Positions 17,518 to 25,508 of a stretch of 64,000 nucleotides of DNA are shown piece by piece (within the stretch, counting starts at the first letter, position 1; each line of letters begins with the position of its first letter). A model generated the notes under the pieces. The model had not been told where the DNA came from and did no database searches. It worked only from the letters and a program-made list of their open reading frames with translations. Made by a program: the position numbers and the translations under genes. The stretch spans positions 1 through 64,000 of the forward strand of contig NZ_CP013747.1 in the NCBI RefSeq assembly GCF_001484605.1, read 5' to 3'. This DNA comes from Pseudarthrobacter sulfonivorans (GTDB taxonomy: Bacteria > Actinomycetota > Actinomycetes > Actinomycetales > Micrococcaceae).

Positions 17518-19095
17518 ATGGACGATTCGACCGACATTGCGATTATTGGTTCAGGGATCAACTCCCTGGTGGCTGCTGCGGAGCTGGCGATGGCCGGGAA
17601 GCGCGTCTGCCTCATTGAACGGGCCGACAGGCTCGGCGGCTTCATCCATTCAGGAGAACGGACCTTGCCCGGCTTCATCCACGATTCCTTCTCCTCCTGG
17701 CACCCCTTGTTCGTTTCGGGAGGCGCTTACCAGGCGTTGGGAAGCGAGCTGCATGCCAGGGGTTTGGAATATTGCAACGCCGACGGCGCCGTGACAGCCA
17801 GCGTGGCTGCCGACCCGAGGACAGGCAGCCCCCGGGTCGTCGTTGCCCATCGCGATCCGGTGCACACGGCTTCGGCTTTGCAGGCACGCGGGGATGAAGG
17901 CGCGTACCTGGCGATGCTGGAGGACCTCGGCCGCAATGCCGGCACGATTTTCGGTGCGTTCGGCGCCGAACTGCGATCTTTCAGGGAAGTCGTGAAGATT
18001 GCCGCCGGCGCCCTGAGGCGTGGGAAAGTCAAGGGGACCGAGGCCTTCGTACGGGATTCCGTGATGAGCGGCCGCAACTACCTCCGCAGCCGGTTCGACG
18101 GATGGGAAGCCGATCAGCTGTGGTCCCCGTGGCTCCTTCATGCCGGCCTCGGTCCAGACCAGGCAACGGGCGGCGTTATGCTTCCGGTCATGGCCTTGAG
18201 CATGCATAGCTATGGCCTCCCGGTGGTGAAAGGCGGGGCATCGAACTTCGTTTCGGCTTTTGAGGCCCTCCTGCTGGATAACGGCGTGCGGATCATGCTG
18301 GGCACGGACGCTGAGGAAATACTCGTCGACTCCAAGGGGGCAACGGGTGTTAAAACCTCCCGCGGCCTCGTCAGCGCCCGGACTGTCCTGGCCAACGTGT
18401 CTCCCCAGGCCCTGTACTCCAGGCTGTTGCGCCTGCCACCGGCCGGGACGGCCGACGCGGCGGCGCGCTATCAGAACGGCCGCGGGGCGATGCAGATCCA
18501 TCTGGCCCTGGGCAGGCCGGTCCAATGGCTGGATCCCCGCCTGGATTCGGTGCCCCTGATTCACCTGAGCAACGGTTCCGACAGCACAGGAATTGCCTGC
18601 GCCCAAGCTGAGGCGGGCCTGCTGCCAACGGAACCCACCGTCGTCGTCGGTCAGCAGTGCGTCCTCGATCCGTCCAGGGCACCCGCGGGCAAAGCCACAC
18701 TGTGGCTGCAGTTGCAGGAAGTGCCGTTCGCACCGGCGGGCGACGCAGCAGGTGTGCTCAAGGTGGACGGTGGCTGGACCCGGGAGCTCAAAGAACAGTA
18801 CATGGAGCGTGTCCTGGCCAGGCTCGAACAGTTTGCACCGGGAACGCGGGATTCCGTTTTGGCCTGGGACATCCTGGCGCCGACCGATCTTGCCGCGGAG
18901 AATCCTAATGCCGTGAAGGGCGATCCCTATGGTGGATCTGCAGAACTCTTCCAGAACCTCCTCTGGCGCCCCTTCCCCGAGGCCGCCAACCACAGAACCC
19001 CGGTCAAGGGCCTGTGGCACATCGGCGCGTCCACCCACCCCGGCCCCGGACTGTCCGGCGGCTCGGGCCATTTGGTGGCCCAAAAACTGAAATGA
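17518..19095 (+). CDS. FAD-dependent oxidoreductase of the phytoene-desaturase type
   Basis: A 525-residue protein with an N-terminal dinucleotide-binding loop (IIGSGINSLVAAAELA near residue 9) and the following IERADRLGG acidic strand end, as in CrtI/amine-oxidase-like flavoproteins. The C-terminal FAD motif is GLWHIGASTHPGPGLSGGSG. Members isomerise or dehydrogenate many substrates, so the reaction cannot be read from the family. In this operon it could oxidise a hydroxyindoline or dioxindole intermediate to isatin. That is inference from position between the oxygenases and the isatin-hydrolase-like gene. Start ATG 17518, with GAGGACGGAG 8-16 bases upstream. Confidence 0.85.
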   Translation: MDDSTDIAIIGSGINSLVAAAELAMAGKRVCLIERADRLGGFIHSGERTLPGFIHDSFSSWHPLFVSGGAYQALGSELHARGLEYCNADGAVTASVAADPRTGSPRVVVAHRDPVHTASALQARGDEGAYLAMLEDLGRNAGTIFGAFGAELRSFREVVKIAAGALRRGKVKGTEAFVRDSVMSGRNYLRSRFDGWEADQLWSPWLLHAGLGPDQATGGVMLPVMALSMHSYGLPVVKGGASNFVSAFEALLLDNGVRIMLGTDAEEILVDSKGATGVKTSRGLVSARTVLANVSPQALYSRLLRLPPAGTADAAARYQNGRGAMQIHLALGRPVQWLDPRLDSVPLIHLSNGSDSTGIACAQAEAGLLPTEPTVVVGQQCVLDPSRAPAGKATLWLQLQEVPFAPAGDAAGVLKVDGGWTRELKEQYMERVLARLEQFAPGTRDSVLAWDILAPTDLAAENPNAVKGDPYGGSAELFQNLLWRPFPEAANHRTPVKGLWHIGASTHPGPGLSGGSGHLVAQKLK

Positions 19096-19123
19096 ATCCA
19101 CGCATCTACCCGACAGGAGAACA

Positions 19124-19918
19124 ATGTCTGTTCTAAACGGGCTCACCGCAGCCCTGTCAGCCGGCGTCATCGAAGTCGTCGACCTCACCACGCCGCTCAG
19201 CCGTGACACACCGATCCTGAACCTTCCGCAACCACTCGCCAACACGGTTGGACTCACGCTTACCCCGGTGAGCAACTTCGACGACGCCGGGCCCGCCTGG
19301 GCCTGGAACGACGTCACTGTGGGAGAGCACGCCGGCACCCACCTTGACGCCCCCGTCCACTGGATCACGGGACGGGACGGAAAATCCGTGGACCAGATCG
19401 AGCCGCATCGCCTGGTCGGGCCGGCGGTAGTGATCGACAAGACCGCCGAGGCCGCCCGGAACCCGGACTTCCTGCTGGAGCCGGAACATTTCGAGCAGTG
19501 GCAGCAGGACCATGGCCCGTTCCCGGCGAACTGCTGGGTGATCTTCCGGACCGGCTGGTCCGCCCGCGGCGGTAACGCTGCGGACTTCATGAACGCTGAC
19601 GACGCCGGTCCCCACACTCCCGGTGTCTCCGCGGCAGGTGCCAAATGGCTTGCCGGGAACGCCTCCATCAGCGGCTTCGGGGTGGAAACCGTCGGCATCG
19701 ACGCCGGGCAAGCCGCCACGCTCGACCCCATGTTCCCCGTGCATTCATTCCTTCTCGGCGCAGACAAATACGGGCTCACGTCGCTCCGGAACGTTGATCG
19801 CCTCCCCGTCACCGGCGCGACGCTGGTGGTTGCACCCCTGCCAATCGTGGGCGGAACCGGTAGCCCCAGCCGCGTGTACGCCTTGGTTGAGAACGCAGCA
19901 TCGGAGGAGGGCGCATGA
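19124..19918 (+). CDS. Cyclase-family metal hydrolase, isatin-hydrolase-like
   Basis: A 264-residue member of the cyclase/kynurenine-formamidase superfamily. The metal-binding signature is VGEHAGTHLDAPVHW (HxGTHxDxP) near residue 68. The family includes kynurenine formamidase and the Mn-dependent isatin hydrolase, which opens isatin to isatinate. Position right after indole-type oxygenases and before a benzoylformate-decarboxylase-like enzyme favours isatin as substrate. An alternative is a dioxindole ring-opening role such as that of IifA in Acinetobacter indole degradation, whose family I cannot recall with certainty. The stop overlaps the next start by four bases (ATGA). Confidence 0.85.
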   Translation: MSVLNGLTAALSAGVIEVVDLTTPLSRDTPILNLPQPLANTVGLTLTPVSNFDDAGPAWAWNDVTVGEHAGTHLDAPVHWITGRDGKSVDQIEPHRLVGPAVVIDKTAEAARNPDFLLEPEHFEQWQQDHGPFPANCWVIFRTGWSARGGNAADFMNADDAGPHTPGVSAAGAKWLAGNASISGFGVETVGIDAGQAATLDPMFPVHSFLLGADKYGLTSLRNVDRLPVTGATLVVAPLPIVGGTGSPSRVYALVENAASEEGA

Positions 19919-21591
19919 GCGAGGAAGTACGGGTCTCCACCCTGGTGGGCCAGACACTGGCGAAGCTTGGCGTCGGTCACGTTTTCGGTGTGGTGGGCAG
20001 CGGGAACTTCGACGTCACCAGCACCCTGATGAAGGCCGGAATTTCGTACACCGCGGCCCGCCATGAGGGCGGCGCAGCCACCATGGCCGACGCCTACTCC
20101 AGAATGTCCGGCAAGGTGGGCGTGGTGACCACGCACCAGGGCTGCGGACTGACCAACGCCATCACCGGCGTCGGAGAAGCTGCCAAGAGCCGCACGCCCA
20201 TGATCGTGCTGACTGCCGACACCCAGGCAGCAGCCATCCGGTCCAACTTCAAGATTGACCAGGACGCCCTGGCGCGCAGCGTCGGCGCGGTGGCCGAGCG
20301 GATCCACTCCCCTGAAACGGCCATCGCGGATACGGTCCGGGCCTTCCGTACTGCGGTGAACGAGCGCCGGACCGTGGTCCTCAGCCTGCCGCTGGACGTC
20401 CAAAGCGGAACCGCCGCAGACACGGTGAGTACCGTCGTCGTACCTGTTCCGGCCCCAATCCGTCCGAATGCCGGCGCCGTGAATCAGCTGGTGGAACTGA
20501 TCTCCCACGCGAAGCGACCGGTGTTTGTGGCTGGACGTGGAGGCAGGGGCGCCCGGGATTCCATCCTGGCCCTGGCACGGCACGCCGGGGCGCTCGTAGC
20601 TACCTCGGCCGTGGCAAACGGCCTGTTCAACGGCGATTCGCACAATGTGGGCATCTCCGGCGGCTTTTCCTCTCCATTGACTGCGGAGCTCATCACCTCA
20701 GCAGACCTCATCGTCGGATGGGGATGCACACTGAACATGTGGACCATGCGTCACGGCCGGCTGATCTCGCCCGGAACAAAAGTGGTCCAGATTGATGTCG
20801 AGGATTCCTCGTTGGGCGCCAACAGGCAGATCGCCCTGGGCGTGCTGGGTGATTCCTCCCTCACGGCTGACGATGTGCTGGAAGCCCTGCGCAGGATCCA
20901 ACCTGCCTCGGCGGAAAAATACCGCACCGAGCAGAATGCCCTGGCCATCAAACAGGGCGCACGGTGGAGGGACGTGGAAACACCCGACCTCGGCACTGCG
21001 ACATCGATCGACCCGCGGGTGATCAGCCGGGAACTGGACTCGATCCTTCCGGCAGAGCGGATCGTGGCAGTGGACTCGGGCAACTTCATGGGTTACCCCA
21101 GCCAGTATCTGGCGGTACCGGACGAGTTCGGCTTCTGCTTCACGCAGGCCTTCCAGGCCATAGGCCTTGGGCTCTACACGGCGATTGGAGCTGCCGTTGC
21201 GCGGCCTGACCGGCTACCGGTACTGGGCGCCGGCGATGGTGGGTTCCTGATGGGCATCAGTGAACTGGAGACGGCCGTCCGGCTCAAACTGCCGCTGGTC
21301 TGCATCGTCTATAACGACGCAGCATACGGCGCCGAGGTCCACCACTTCGCTGAGTCTCACAGTCAGCAGGAGCTGGCCAGCGTGTCGTTCCCGGACACGG
21401 ATATCGCGGCGATCGCCAGGGGATACGGGGCCGCCGGCGTCACTGTCCGGACGCTTGATGACCTGGAGCCAGTGCGGGAATGGGTCGCGGTCTTCCGCGA
21501 CGGCGGGCAGGACCGCCCCTTGGTGATCGATGCGAAGATCGCCTCGGACGGTGGCTCCTGGTGGCTGGCGGAGGCTTTCCAGGGACACTGA
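19915..21591 (+). CDS. ThDP-dependent decarboxylase-like enzyme, candidate isatinate decarboxylase
   Basis: A 558-residue protein of the acetolactate synthase/benzoylformate decarboxylase family. The N-terminal Pyr domain has the catalytic-type Glu in YTAARHEGGAATMADAY (near residue 50) and TTHQGCGLTNAITG; the C-terminal PP domain has the ThDP motif beginning GDGGFLMG and ending in YNDAAYG. Isatinate is 2-aminobenzoylformate, so a benzoylformate-decarboxylase-type enzyme would give 2-aminobenzaldehyde, one oxidation from anthranilate. No aldehyde dehydrogenase is in the operon. An oxidative decarboxylation directly to anthranilate is another possibility. The gene is coupled to the cyclase by ATGA overlap and is followed by a strong terminator. 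Confidence 0.85.
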   Translation: MSEEVRVSTLVGQTLAKLGVGHVFGVVGSGNFDVTSTLMKAGISYTAARHEGGAATMADAYSRMSGKVGVVTTHQGCGLTNAITGVGEAAKSRTPMIVLTADTQAAAIRSNFKIDQDALARSVGAVAERIHSPETAIADTVRAFRTAVNERRTVVLSLPLDVQSGTAADTVSTVVVPVPAPIRPNAGAVNQLVELISHAKRPVFVAGRGGRGARDSILALARHAGALVATSAVANGLFNGDSHNVGISGGFSSPLTAELITSADLIVGWGCTLNMWTMRHGRLISPGTKVVQIDVEDSSLGANRQIALGVLGDSSLTADDVLEALRRIQPASAEKYRTEQNALAIKQGARWRDVETPDLGTATSIDPRVISRELDSILPAERIVAVDSGNFMGYPSQYLAVPDEFGFCFTQAFQAIGLGLYTAIGAAVARPDRLPVLGAGDGGFLMGISELETAVRLKLPLVCIVYNDAAYGAEVHHFAESHSQQELASVSFPDTDIAAIARGYGAAGVTVRTLDDLEPVREWVAVFRDGGQDRPLVIDAKIASDGGSWWLAEAFQGH

Positions 21592-21618
21592 TCCCACCGG
21601 ATAGGGAGACCGGGACAC

Positions 21619-21660
21619 CTGCGAAGGGGCTGGGGCGTGACTTGCCCAGCCCCTTCGCAG
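21619..21660 (+). terminator. Terminator of the SDR/StyA operon
   Basis: A 16-bp perfect stem (CTGCGAAGGGGCTGGG with its complement) and a 10-base loop, 28 bases after the stop codon of the ThDP gene. It lies between convergent genes and could serve paaX too. Confidence 0.8.
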
Positions 21661-21662
21661 CG

Positions 21663-21711
21663 TTGCTTAATTTGATGCGACGTTCACAGCTTTGCTTAAT
21701 TTGATGCGACG
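21663..21711. repeat. 20-bp direct repeat at the paaX stop codon
   Basis: TTGCTTAATTTGATGCGACG occurs twice (21663-21682 and 21692-21711) with nine bases between. The inner copy contains the paaX stop codon and its last codons; the outer copy duplicates them downstream, giving a second in-register-looking stop segment. It looks like a short local duplication. Confidence 0.8.
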
Positions 21712-22556
21712 ACGGACATCGCGTAATGCTGGGCCTTCGGGCCCAGCAGCGCGTGCAGCTTGGTGAAGAGCTCCTGGGCGGCCAGTCCGTGCCAGTTGTC
21801 CGGCAGGTATTCTTCGGGGAGCCCGGGGTCCATATAGGGCAGCCGCCGCCACTGGGTGACCATGGGAACATAATCAGCGAAGGCCTGCTTCAGCAGTTCG
21901 GGCGACTCGGACTCTCCTTCATGCTTCTCCCACCGCTGGAGTACGGGTTGATGGCGTGCCAGGAATTCCGTATAAAGAGCCTCCAAAGAGGGCAGGTCCC
22001 ACCATTGACCCACCTTTTCGTCGATGTGGCCGCCGCTAAGATGCGTTGCTTTGAAGAGGTCGACGTACTCCATGAGCTGGGCCCGCCGAAGCTGATGCTC
22101 CACTTCGTCCGCAAGATTTCCGGGAGCAATCCACAGTCCCGGGGAGACCTGTCCGCAGCCCACGCGGGTCAGGATGGTTCGGAGCCGGTGCCTGAGGTGC
22201 CGTTGCGCCTCGGGGACGGAGAAGGACGCCAGGAGCCAGCCGTCGTCTTTTTGGGCACGGCGGGGAGCGAAAATCCGCTCGTCACCGGCGCTGAACACAT
22301 CCTCGAGTTCCGGTGAGAGCTTGTACGCCGCCGAGCCTCCACGTTTCAGGCTGACAAGGACTCCGCGCTTCTTGAGCCTCGACACCGAAGACCGCACGCC
22401 CGCTGATTCAACCCCCAGGTCCCCCAGGAGCTGGATGAGGTCCGCAACCGCAAACGTGCCGTCCTGGCTACGGGCATACAAGCCATACACGGTGACGATC
22501 AAGTGTTGATGGCGCGGCGTGGGAGAAACGTCGGGGACGGCATCGGCCTTTGCCAT
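21696..22556 (-). CDS. PaaX-family transcriptional repressor
   Basis: A 286-residue protein. The N-terminal winged helix (VADLIQLLGDLGVESAGVRS, SRLKKRGVLVSLKRGG) is followed by the PaaX effector domain (DDGWLLASFSVPEAQR, GLWIAPGNLADEV) and the C-terminal PaaX domain (LPYMDPGLPEEYLP). PaaX proteins repress phenylacetate genes and are released by phenylacetyl-CoA. Here the neighbours make aryl-CoA from 2-aminobenzoate, so 2-aminobenzoyl-CoA is the natural candidate effector. A copy of the 17-bp motif lies 26-42 bases before the start (autoregulation), and others stand before the thioesterase, the FAH operon and the MFS gene. Confidence 0.92.
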   Translation of the reverse strand: MAKADAVPDVSPTPRHQHLIVTVYGLYARSQDGTFAVADLIQLLGDLGVESAGVRSSVSRLKKRGVLVSLKRGGSAAYKLSPELEDVFSAGDERIFAPRRAQKDDGWLLASFSVPEAQRHLRHRLRTILTRVGCGQVSPGLWIAPGNLADEVEHQLRRAQLMEYVDLFKATHLSGGHIDEKVGQWWDLPSLEALYTEFLARHQPVLQRWEKHEGESESPELLKQAFADYVPMVTQWRRLPYMDPGLPEEYLPDNWHGLAAQELFTKLHALLGPKAQHYAMSVVASN

Positions 22557-22581
22557 TCAGCGCTACCTCTATTGGTTCGGA

Positions 22582-22598
22582 GATCGATTTACAGTCAT
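22582..22598 (-). promoter_or_regulatory. Candidate PaaX operator, site d
   Basis: On the minus strand ATGACTGTAAATCGATC, followed by TCC as in site a. It sits directly upstream of the paaX start. Confidence 0.5.
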
Positions 22599-22666
22599 AG
22601 GCTACATCCCCGACTGCCCGCGGACTCACGACAGTACGCGCCATGCCGCGGCGCGATGAAAGCGTG

Positions 22667-22807
22667 CTAGATGAAGTTCAGGCCGGCCCAGGGCGTCGCC
22701 ACCGGTGTCGTTCCTCCGAACACGGAACGGAACTCTTCATCGAGCAGGGCGCCCATGGACAGTTCCGGTGAGTTTTCCTTGGTCTCCTCAGAGCGTTTAC
22801 CAGACAT
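22667..22807 (-). CDS. Candidate microprotein 3 (46 residues)
   Basis: A 46-codon minus-strand frame with AGGAGA seven bases before the ATG. The N-terminal half is charged (MSGKRSEETKENSPEL), then MGALLDEEFRSVFGG, then a hydrophobic, Pro/Trp-containing end (TTPVATPWAGLNFI). It is 110 bases upstream of paaX on the same strand, so it may be the first gene of a paaX transcript. The FGG followed by a short hydrophobic tail resembles the leader/core layout of a processed peptide, but no maturation enzyme or exporter is nearby, so I do not claim this. I do not recognise the family. Confidence 0.5.
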   Translation of the reverse strand: MSGKRSEETKENSPELSMGALLDEEFRSVFGGTTPVATPWAGLNFI

Positions 22808-22896
22808 CTTTGTCTCCTAGTGAGGGCATGTGGAGCGGATCACCACTTGTGTCCGCCAAACCATGCATCGTGAGTCAATTTTATATCGCTACTGTG

Positions 22897-22913
22897 ACGT
22901 TCGTAAATAGATC
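22897..22913 (+). promoter_or_regulatory. Candidate PaaX operator, site b
   Basis: ACGTTCGTAAATAGATC, then AGCATAA. It shares GTAAATAGATC exactly with site a. It lies between microprotein 3 and the thioesterase gene, 85 bases before the latter. Confidence 0.5.
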
Positions 22914-22997
22914 AGCATAACCATTTATCTGGTGATGGTTACGAGCGTCAGGATTCTGATATATTCTGGGCATCCGGATCATTGAGAGGAGCCCACC

Positions 22998-23447
22998 GTG
23001 GACCGCCTGTCCCAAATGAATCCCCGCGCCAGCGTGGAACGCACTGTTGAATGGGTGGATACGGATGCCTCCGGCCACCAGCACAACTCGGCAGTGATGC
23101 GCTGGGTTGAGTCCGCCGAGGCAGAGCTCTTCCTGCGCACGCTCCAGCTGCCCGACTACTTCCCGAGCGTTCCCCGCATTCACCAGGAGATCCACTTCAA
23201 GGCCAAACTGTGGTTCGGACAGCGGATCACGGCGTCCGTAGGTATTTCCAAGCTCGGCAGGACGTCGATGACGTACGCCTTCGAGATTCAGGGCCATCCG
23301 CACGATGGCCTGGCCGGCGGCCTGGCCGCTTTCGGAACTGTCACCGTGGCCCACGTACCGCCGGGCTCAGCCAAAGCGCAGCCGTGGCCTGCCGCCGTCG
23401 TGGACGCAGTGACACCCCCGCAATCCGCGGGGACGGCCGGCCCGTAA
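22998..23447 (+). CDS. 4HBT-type acyl-CoA thioesterase
   Basis: A 149-residue single hotdog-fold protein. The catalytic region reads VEWVDTDASGHQHNSAVMRW, i.e. the conserved D-x-x-G-H-x-x-N helix of 4-hydroxybenzoyl-CoA thioesterase-like enzymes, here with Asp in DTDASGH. Starts at GTG 22998 with AGAGGAG seven bases upstream. It would release CoA from an aromatic or alicyclic acyl-CoA of the 2-aminobenzoyl-CoA branch, either as a productive step or to rescue CoA. It is a monocistronic gene under its own site b and ends at the hairpin 23456-23507. Confidence 0.85.
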   Translation: MDRLSQMNPRASVERTVEWVDTDASGHQHNSAVMRWVESAEAELFLRTLQLPDYFPSVPRIHQEIHFKAKLWFGQRITASVGISKLGRTSMTYAFEIQGHPHDGLAGGLAAFGTVTVAHVPPGSAKAQPWPAAVVDAVTPPQSAGTAGP

Positions 23448-23455
23448 CGCGAAGA

Positions 23456-23507
23456 AACCCCCGGCGACGCCTCCGCCCCCATCGGGCAGACACGGTCACC
23501 GGGGGTT
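23456..23507. terminator. Terminator between convergent thioesterase and RidA-like genes
   Basis: AACCCCCGG pairs with CCGGGGGTT around a 34-base loop, with further pairing of GAC and GTC inside. It ends nine bases after the thioesterase stop and could act for both strands. Confidence 0.6.
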
Positions 23508-23559
23508 CCCTTCCCCCAAACCAAACCTCCCGCCGTCGGGAGCCTGTACTCTGTGGACG

Positions 23560-23961
23560 CTACTGGCGGTCCTGGACCACGGCGATCCCCTGGATCTCGA
23601 TCATGGCTTCCTTCTGCCAGAGTCGGGTGACGCCGATTCCGGCCATGGCCGGATATTCCGAACCCGCCATTTCACGCCAAATCCGCCCGATCTCCCTGCC
23701 GTTCGCCATGTAGTCATCCACATCGGTCAGGTAGATGGTGACGCTCACCAGGTCCTCCGGCTGCCCGCCCGCCGCCCGCAGAGTGGTCAAAACGTTCGAA
23801 AACGCCTGCCTGAACTGCTCCACAATGCCCCCGGGAACAATCTCCATATCGCCGTTCAGTGCGGTCTGGCCGCCCAGGTACACCGCATTCCCGGCAAGGA
23901 TCCCATGGGCATAACCGGATGGCTCGGGCAGGGACTCGGGGTTGACTGTCTTCTTGCTCAT
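23560..23961 (-). CDS. RidA-family (YjgF/YER057c) protein without the catalytic Arg
   Basis: A 133-residue RidA-fold protein: YAHGILAGNAVYLGGQTALN, FSNVLTTLRAAGGQPEDLVS and VTIYLTDVDDY are the family blocks. True RidA deaminates reactive enamines/imines using an Arg in the P-A-R-(T/S) segment. Here the aligned segment is YPAMAGIGVTRL, with Met in place of that Arg, so it belongs to the Arg-lacking Rid subgroups often found in catabolic clusters. The ring reduction product of 2-aminobenzoyl-CoA is a 2-amino-cyclohexene, an enamine, which makes an imine/enamine-handling role plausible. It is divergent from the FAH operon with site c between them. Confidence 0.85.
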   Translation of the reverse strand: MSKKTVNPESLPEPSGYAHGILAGNAVYLGGQTALNGDMEIVPGGIVEQFRQAFSNVLTTLRAAGGQPEDLVSVTIYLTDVDDYMANGREIGRIWREMAGSEYPAMAGIGVTRLWQKEAMIEIQGIAVVQDRQ

Positions 23962-24048
23962 GATGCTCCTCGCGAAGTCGGCTCTTGATTCTGTTTGAAA
24001 AGGCCCCTTGTTAGGGTCCTTGGCGTCGTGCTACCTTGAGCATATGTG

Positions 24049-24065
24049 ACGACCGTAAAAAAGTC
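24049..24065 (+). promoter_or_regulatory. Candidate PaaX operator, site c
   Basis: ACGACCGTAAAAAAGTC, preceded by GTG as in site b and followed by GACATAT. It is the weakest of the four. It lies between the RidA-like gene and the FAH operon, 30 bases before the FAH start codon. Confidence 0.4.
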
Positions 24066-24095
24066 GACATATCAAAAACGAAGGGAATCACACGG

Positions 24096-25010
24096 ATGAA
24101 ACTGGCCACACTCCGCACCGGCGGAGACGCTACGACGGCGGCCCTCGGCTTCGGCGCCGATGCCTTCCTGCCGCTGCCCTACCCAAGTGTGGGTGCACTC
24201 CTGGCCGATCCCGCGTGGCGGGCCGTTGTCGAAGCAGCTGCCGCGGCGGCGACCGGCCCCGCCGGTTCACTGGCGGATGCCGCGACGATCGAGGCCCGCA
24301 ACGCCGAATTTGCCCCTCTGGTGCCCAACGCCGGGAAAGTCATCTGCTGCGGGTTGAACTATGGCGACCACATCCAGGAGATGGGCAGGAACCTGCCCGA
24401 CTACCCCACCCTCTTTGCCAAGCACGCGGACACGCTTACCGGTGCCCACGACACCATCGAAGTCCGGGGCAGCGTGAAAGTCGACTGGGAAGCTGAACTC
24501 GCCGTCGTCGTGGGCAGTCCCCTTTTCCGGGCGGATGAAGACCAGGCGCGACAGGCCATCGCCGGTTACACCGTGGCCAATGACCTTTCCATGCGCGACT
24601 GGCAGAACCGCACCCTGCAGTGGTTCCAGGGAAAGGCCTTCGACGCGACAACCCCGGTGGGACCCGTCCTGGTCACAGCTGACGACGTGAGCGGGGACTT
24701 CGAGGTCCGCGGATACGTCAACGGCGAGCTGGTGCAGTCAGGGAACACGGGAACGCTGGTCTTCGGCCCGGCCCGGCTCCTGTCCTACATTTCGCAGTTC
24801 ACCAAACTTCGCCCCGGGGACCTCGTCCTCACGGGCACGCCAGGGGGAGTCGGGATGGGCATGACCCCTCCCCGGTTCCTGCAGGACGGAGACGTCCTGA
24901 CCACCGAGATAGCAGGCATCGGACGGCTGGAAAACACAATCCGCATCCACACCAACGACGACGCAGCCGCCCCGCGCCCCGTCGTCGCCACCACAACCAC
25001 CAAGGAGTAA
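24096..25010 (+). CDS. Fumarylacetoacetate-hydrolase-family enzyme
   Basis: A 304-residue FAH-superfamily protein. The catalytic region is VICCGLNYGDHIQEMG, the metal-binding residues lie in VDWEAELAVVVG (Glu-x-Glu) and VANDLSMRDWQ (Asp), and the C-terminal block is LRPGDLVLTGTPGGVGMGM. Members hydrolyse C-C bonds of beta-diketones, hydrate dienoates or decarboxylate oxoacids. After ring reduction and deamination of 2-aminobenzoyl-CoA a 1,3-dicarbonyl would form, a fit for C-C cleavage; this is inference. ATG 24096 has a GAAGGGA site ten bases upstream. First gene of a five-gene operon to 30526. Confidence 0.9.
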   Translation: MKLATLRTGGDATTAALGFGADAFLPLPYPSVGALLADPAWRAVVEAAAAAATGPAGSLADAATIEARNAEFAPLVPNAGKVICCGLNYGDHIQEMGRNLPDYPTLFAKHADTLTGAHDTIEVRGSVKVDWEAELAVVVGSPLFRADEDQARQAIAGYTVANDLSMRDWQNRTLQWFQGKAFDATTPVGPVLVTADDVSGDFEVRGYVNGELVQSGNTGTLVFGPARLLSYISQFTKLRPGDLVLTGTPGGVGMGMTPPRFLQDGDVLTTEIAGIGRLENTIRIHTNDDAAAPRPVVATTTTKE

Positions 25011-25015
25011 AGACC

Positions 25016-25504
25016 ATGACCGAGCTGACTGAGACCACCCAGTACCGCACCGAGGGAGACAACTCCATCTACGCCGGCGCCGACGGCAAAGTTGTTCCCG
25101 TTGTCACCCGGGCCGGGCAGGAAGACACCAACACGGCACAGTCCGGCGACTGCATCCGCGTATCCGGCGTTTCCATCCAGCACACCCCAGCCACCAAGAT
25201 CTGGTTCGGACAGGTATCCAACACCCCGGGCTACCGCTCGCTCCCCCACCACCACGGCGAAGCCGAAACCGGCGGCTACGTCCTGCGCGGCCACGGCCGC
25301 ATCTACTACGGCGAAAACTACTCCGAATACAAGGACATGAAAGCCGGAGACTGGGTCTTCGTCCCCCCGTTCATGCCACACGTTGAAGCAAACATGTCCG
25401 TCACCGAAGAACTCGTCTGGCTCACCACCCGCACGCCGGAAAACATCGTGGTCAACCTCGAGGACGTTCCGGATGACACCCTCGCCGACTACCGGCGCGC
25501 ATAA
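25016..25504 (+). CDS. Cupin-domain protein
   Basis: A 162-residue single cupin. Motif 1 is seen as SLPHHHGEAETGGYVLRGHG, with the His pair and Glu that bind a metal, and motif 2 as GDWVFVPPFMPHVEANM with Pro and the last His. Small cupins in aromatic clusters act as dioxygenases, isomerases or uncharacterised helpers, so no reaction is assigned. It starts five bases after the FAH stop and ends four bases before tesB, so it is translated in the same operon. Confidence 0.85.
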   Translation: MTELTETTQYRTEGDNSIYAGADGKVVPVVTRAGQEDTNTAQSGDCIRVSGVSIQHTPATKIWFGQVSNTPGYRSLPHHHGEAETGGYVLRGHGRIYYGENYSEYKDMKAGDWVFVPPFMPHVEANMSVTEELVWLTTRTPENIVVNLEDVPDDTLADYRRA

Positions 25505-25508
25505 CGCC

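Noticed and set aside
17650..20643. A 997-codon minus-strand open frame.
   Set aside because: Spans three well-supported plus-strand genes; its sequence is low-complexity shadow of them.
14461..21591. Reading the operon as a styrene degradation cluster.
   Set aside because: No styrene oxide isomerase or phenylacetaldehyde dehydrogenase is present, the oxygenases have the indole-type fingerprint, and the isatin-hydrolase-like and aminobenzoate genes point elsewhere.
22720..22807. Microprotein 3 as a RiPP precursor because of its FGG and short hydrophobic tail.
   Set aside because: No maturase, peptidase or exporter gene is near, so only an unassigned small gene is claimed.
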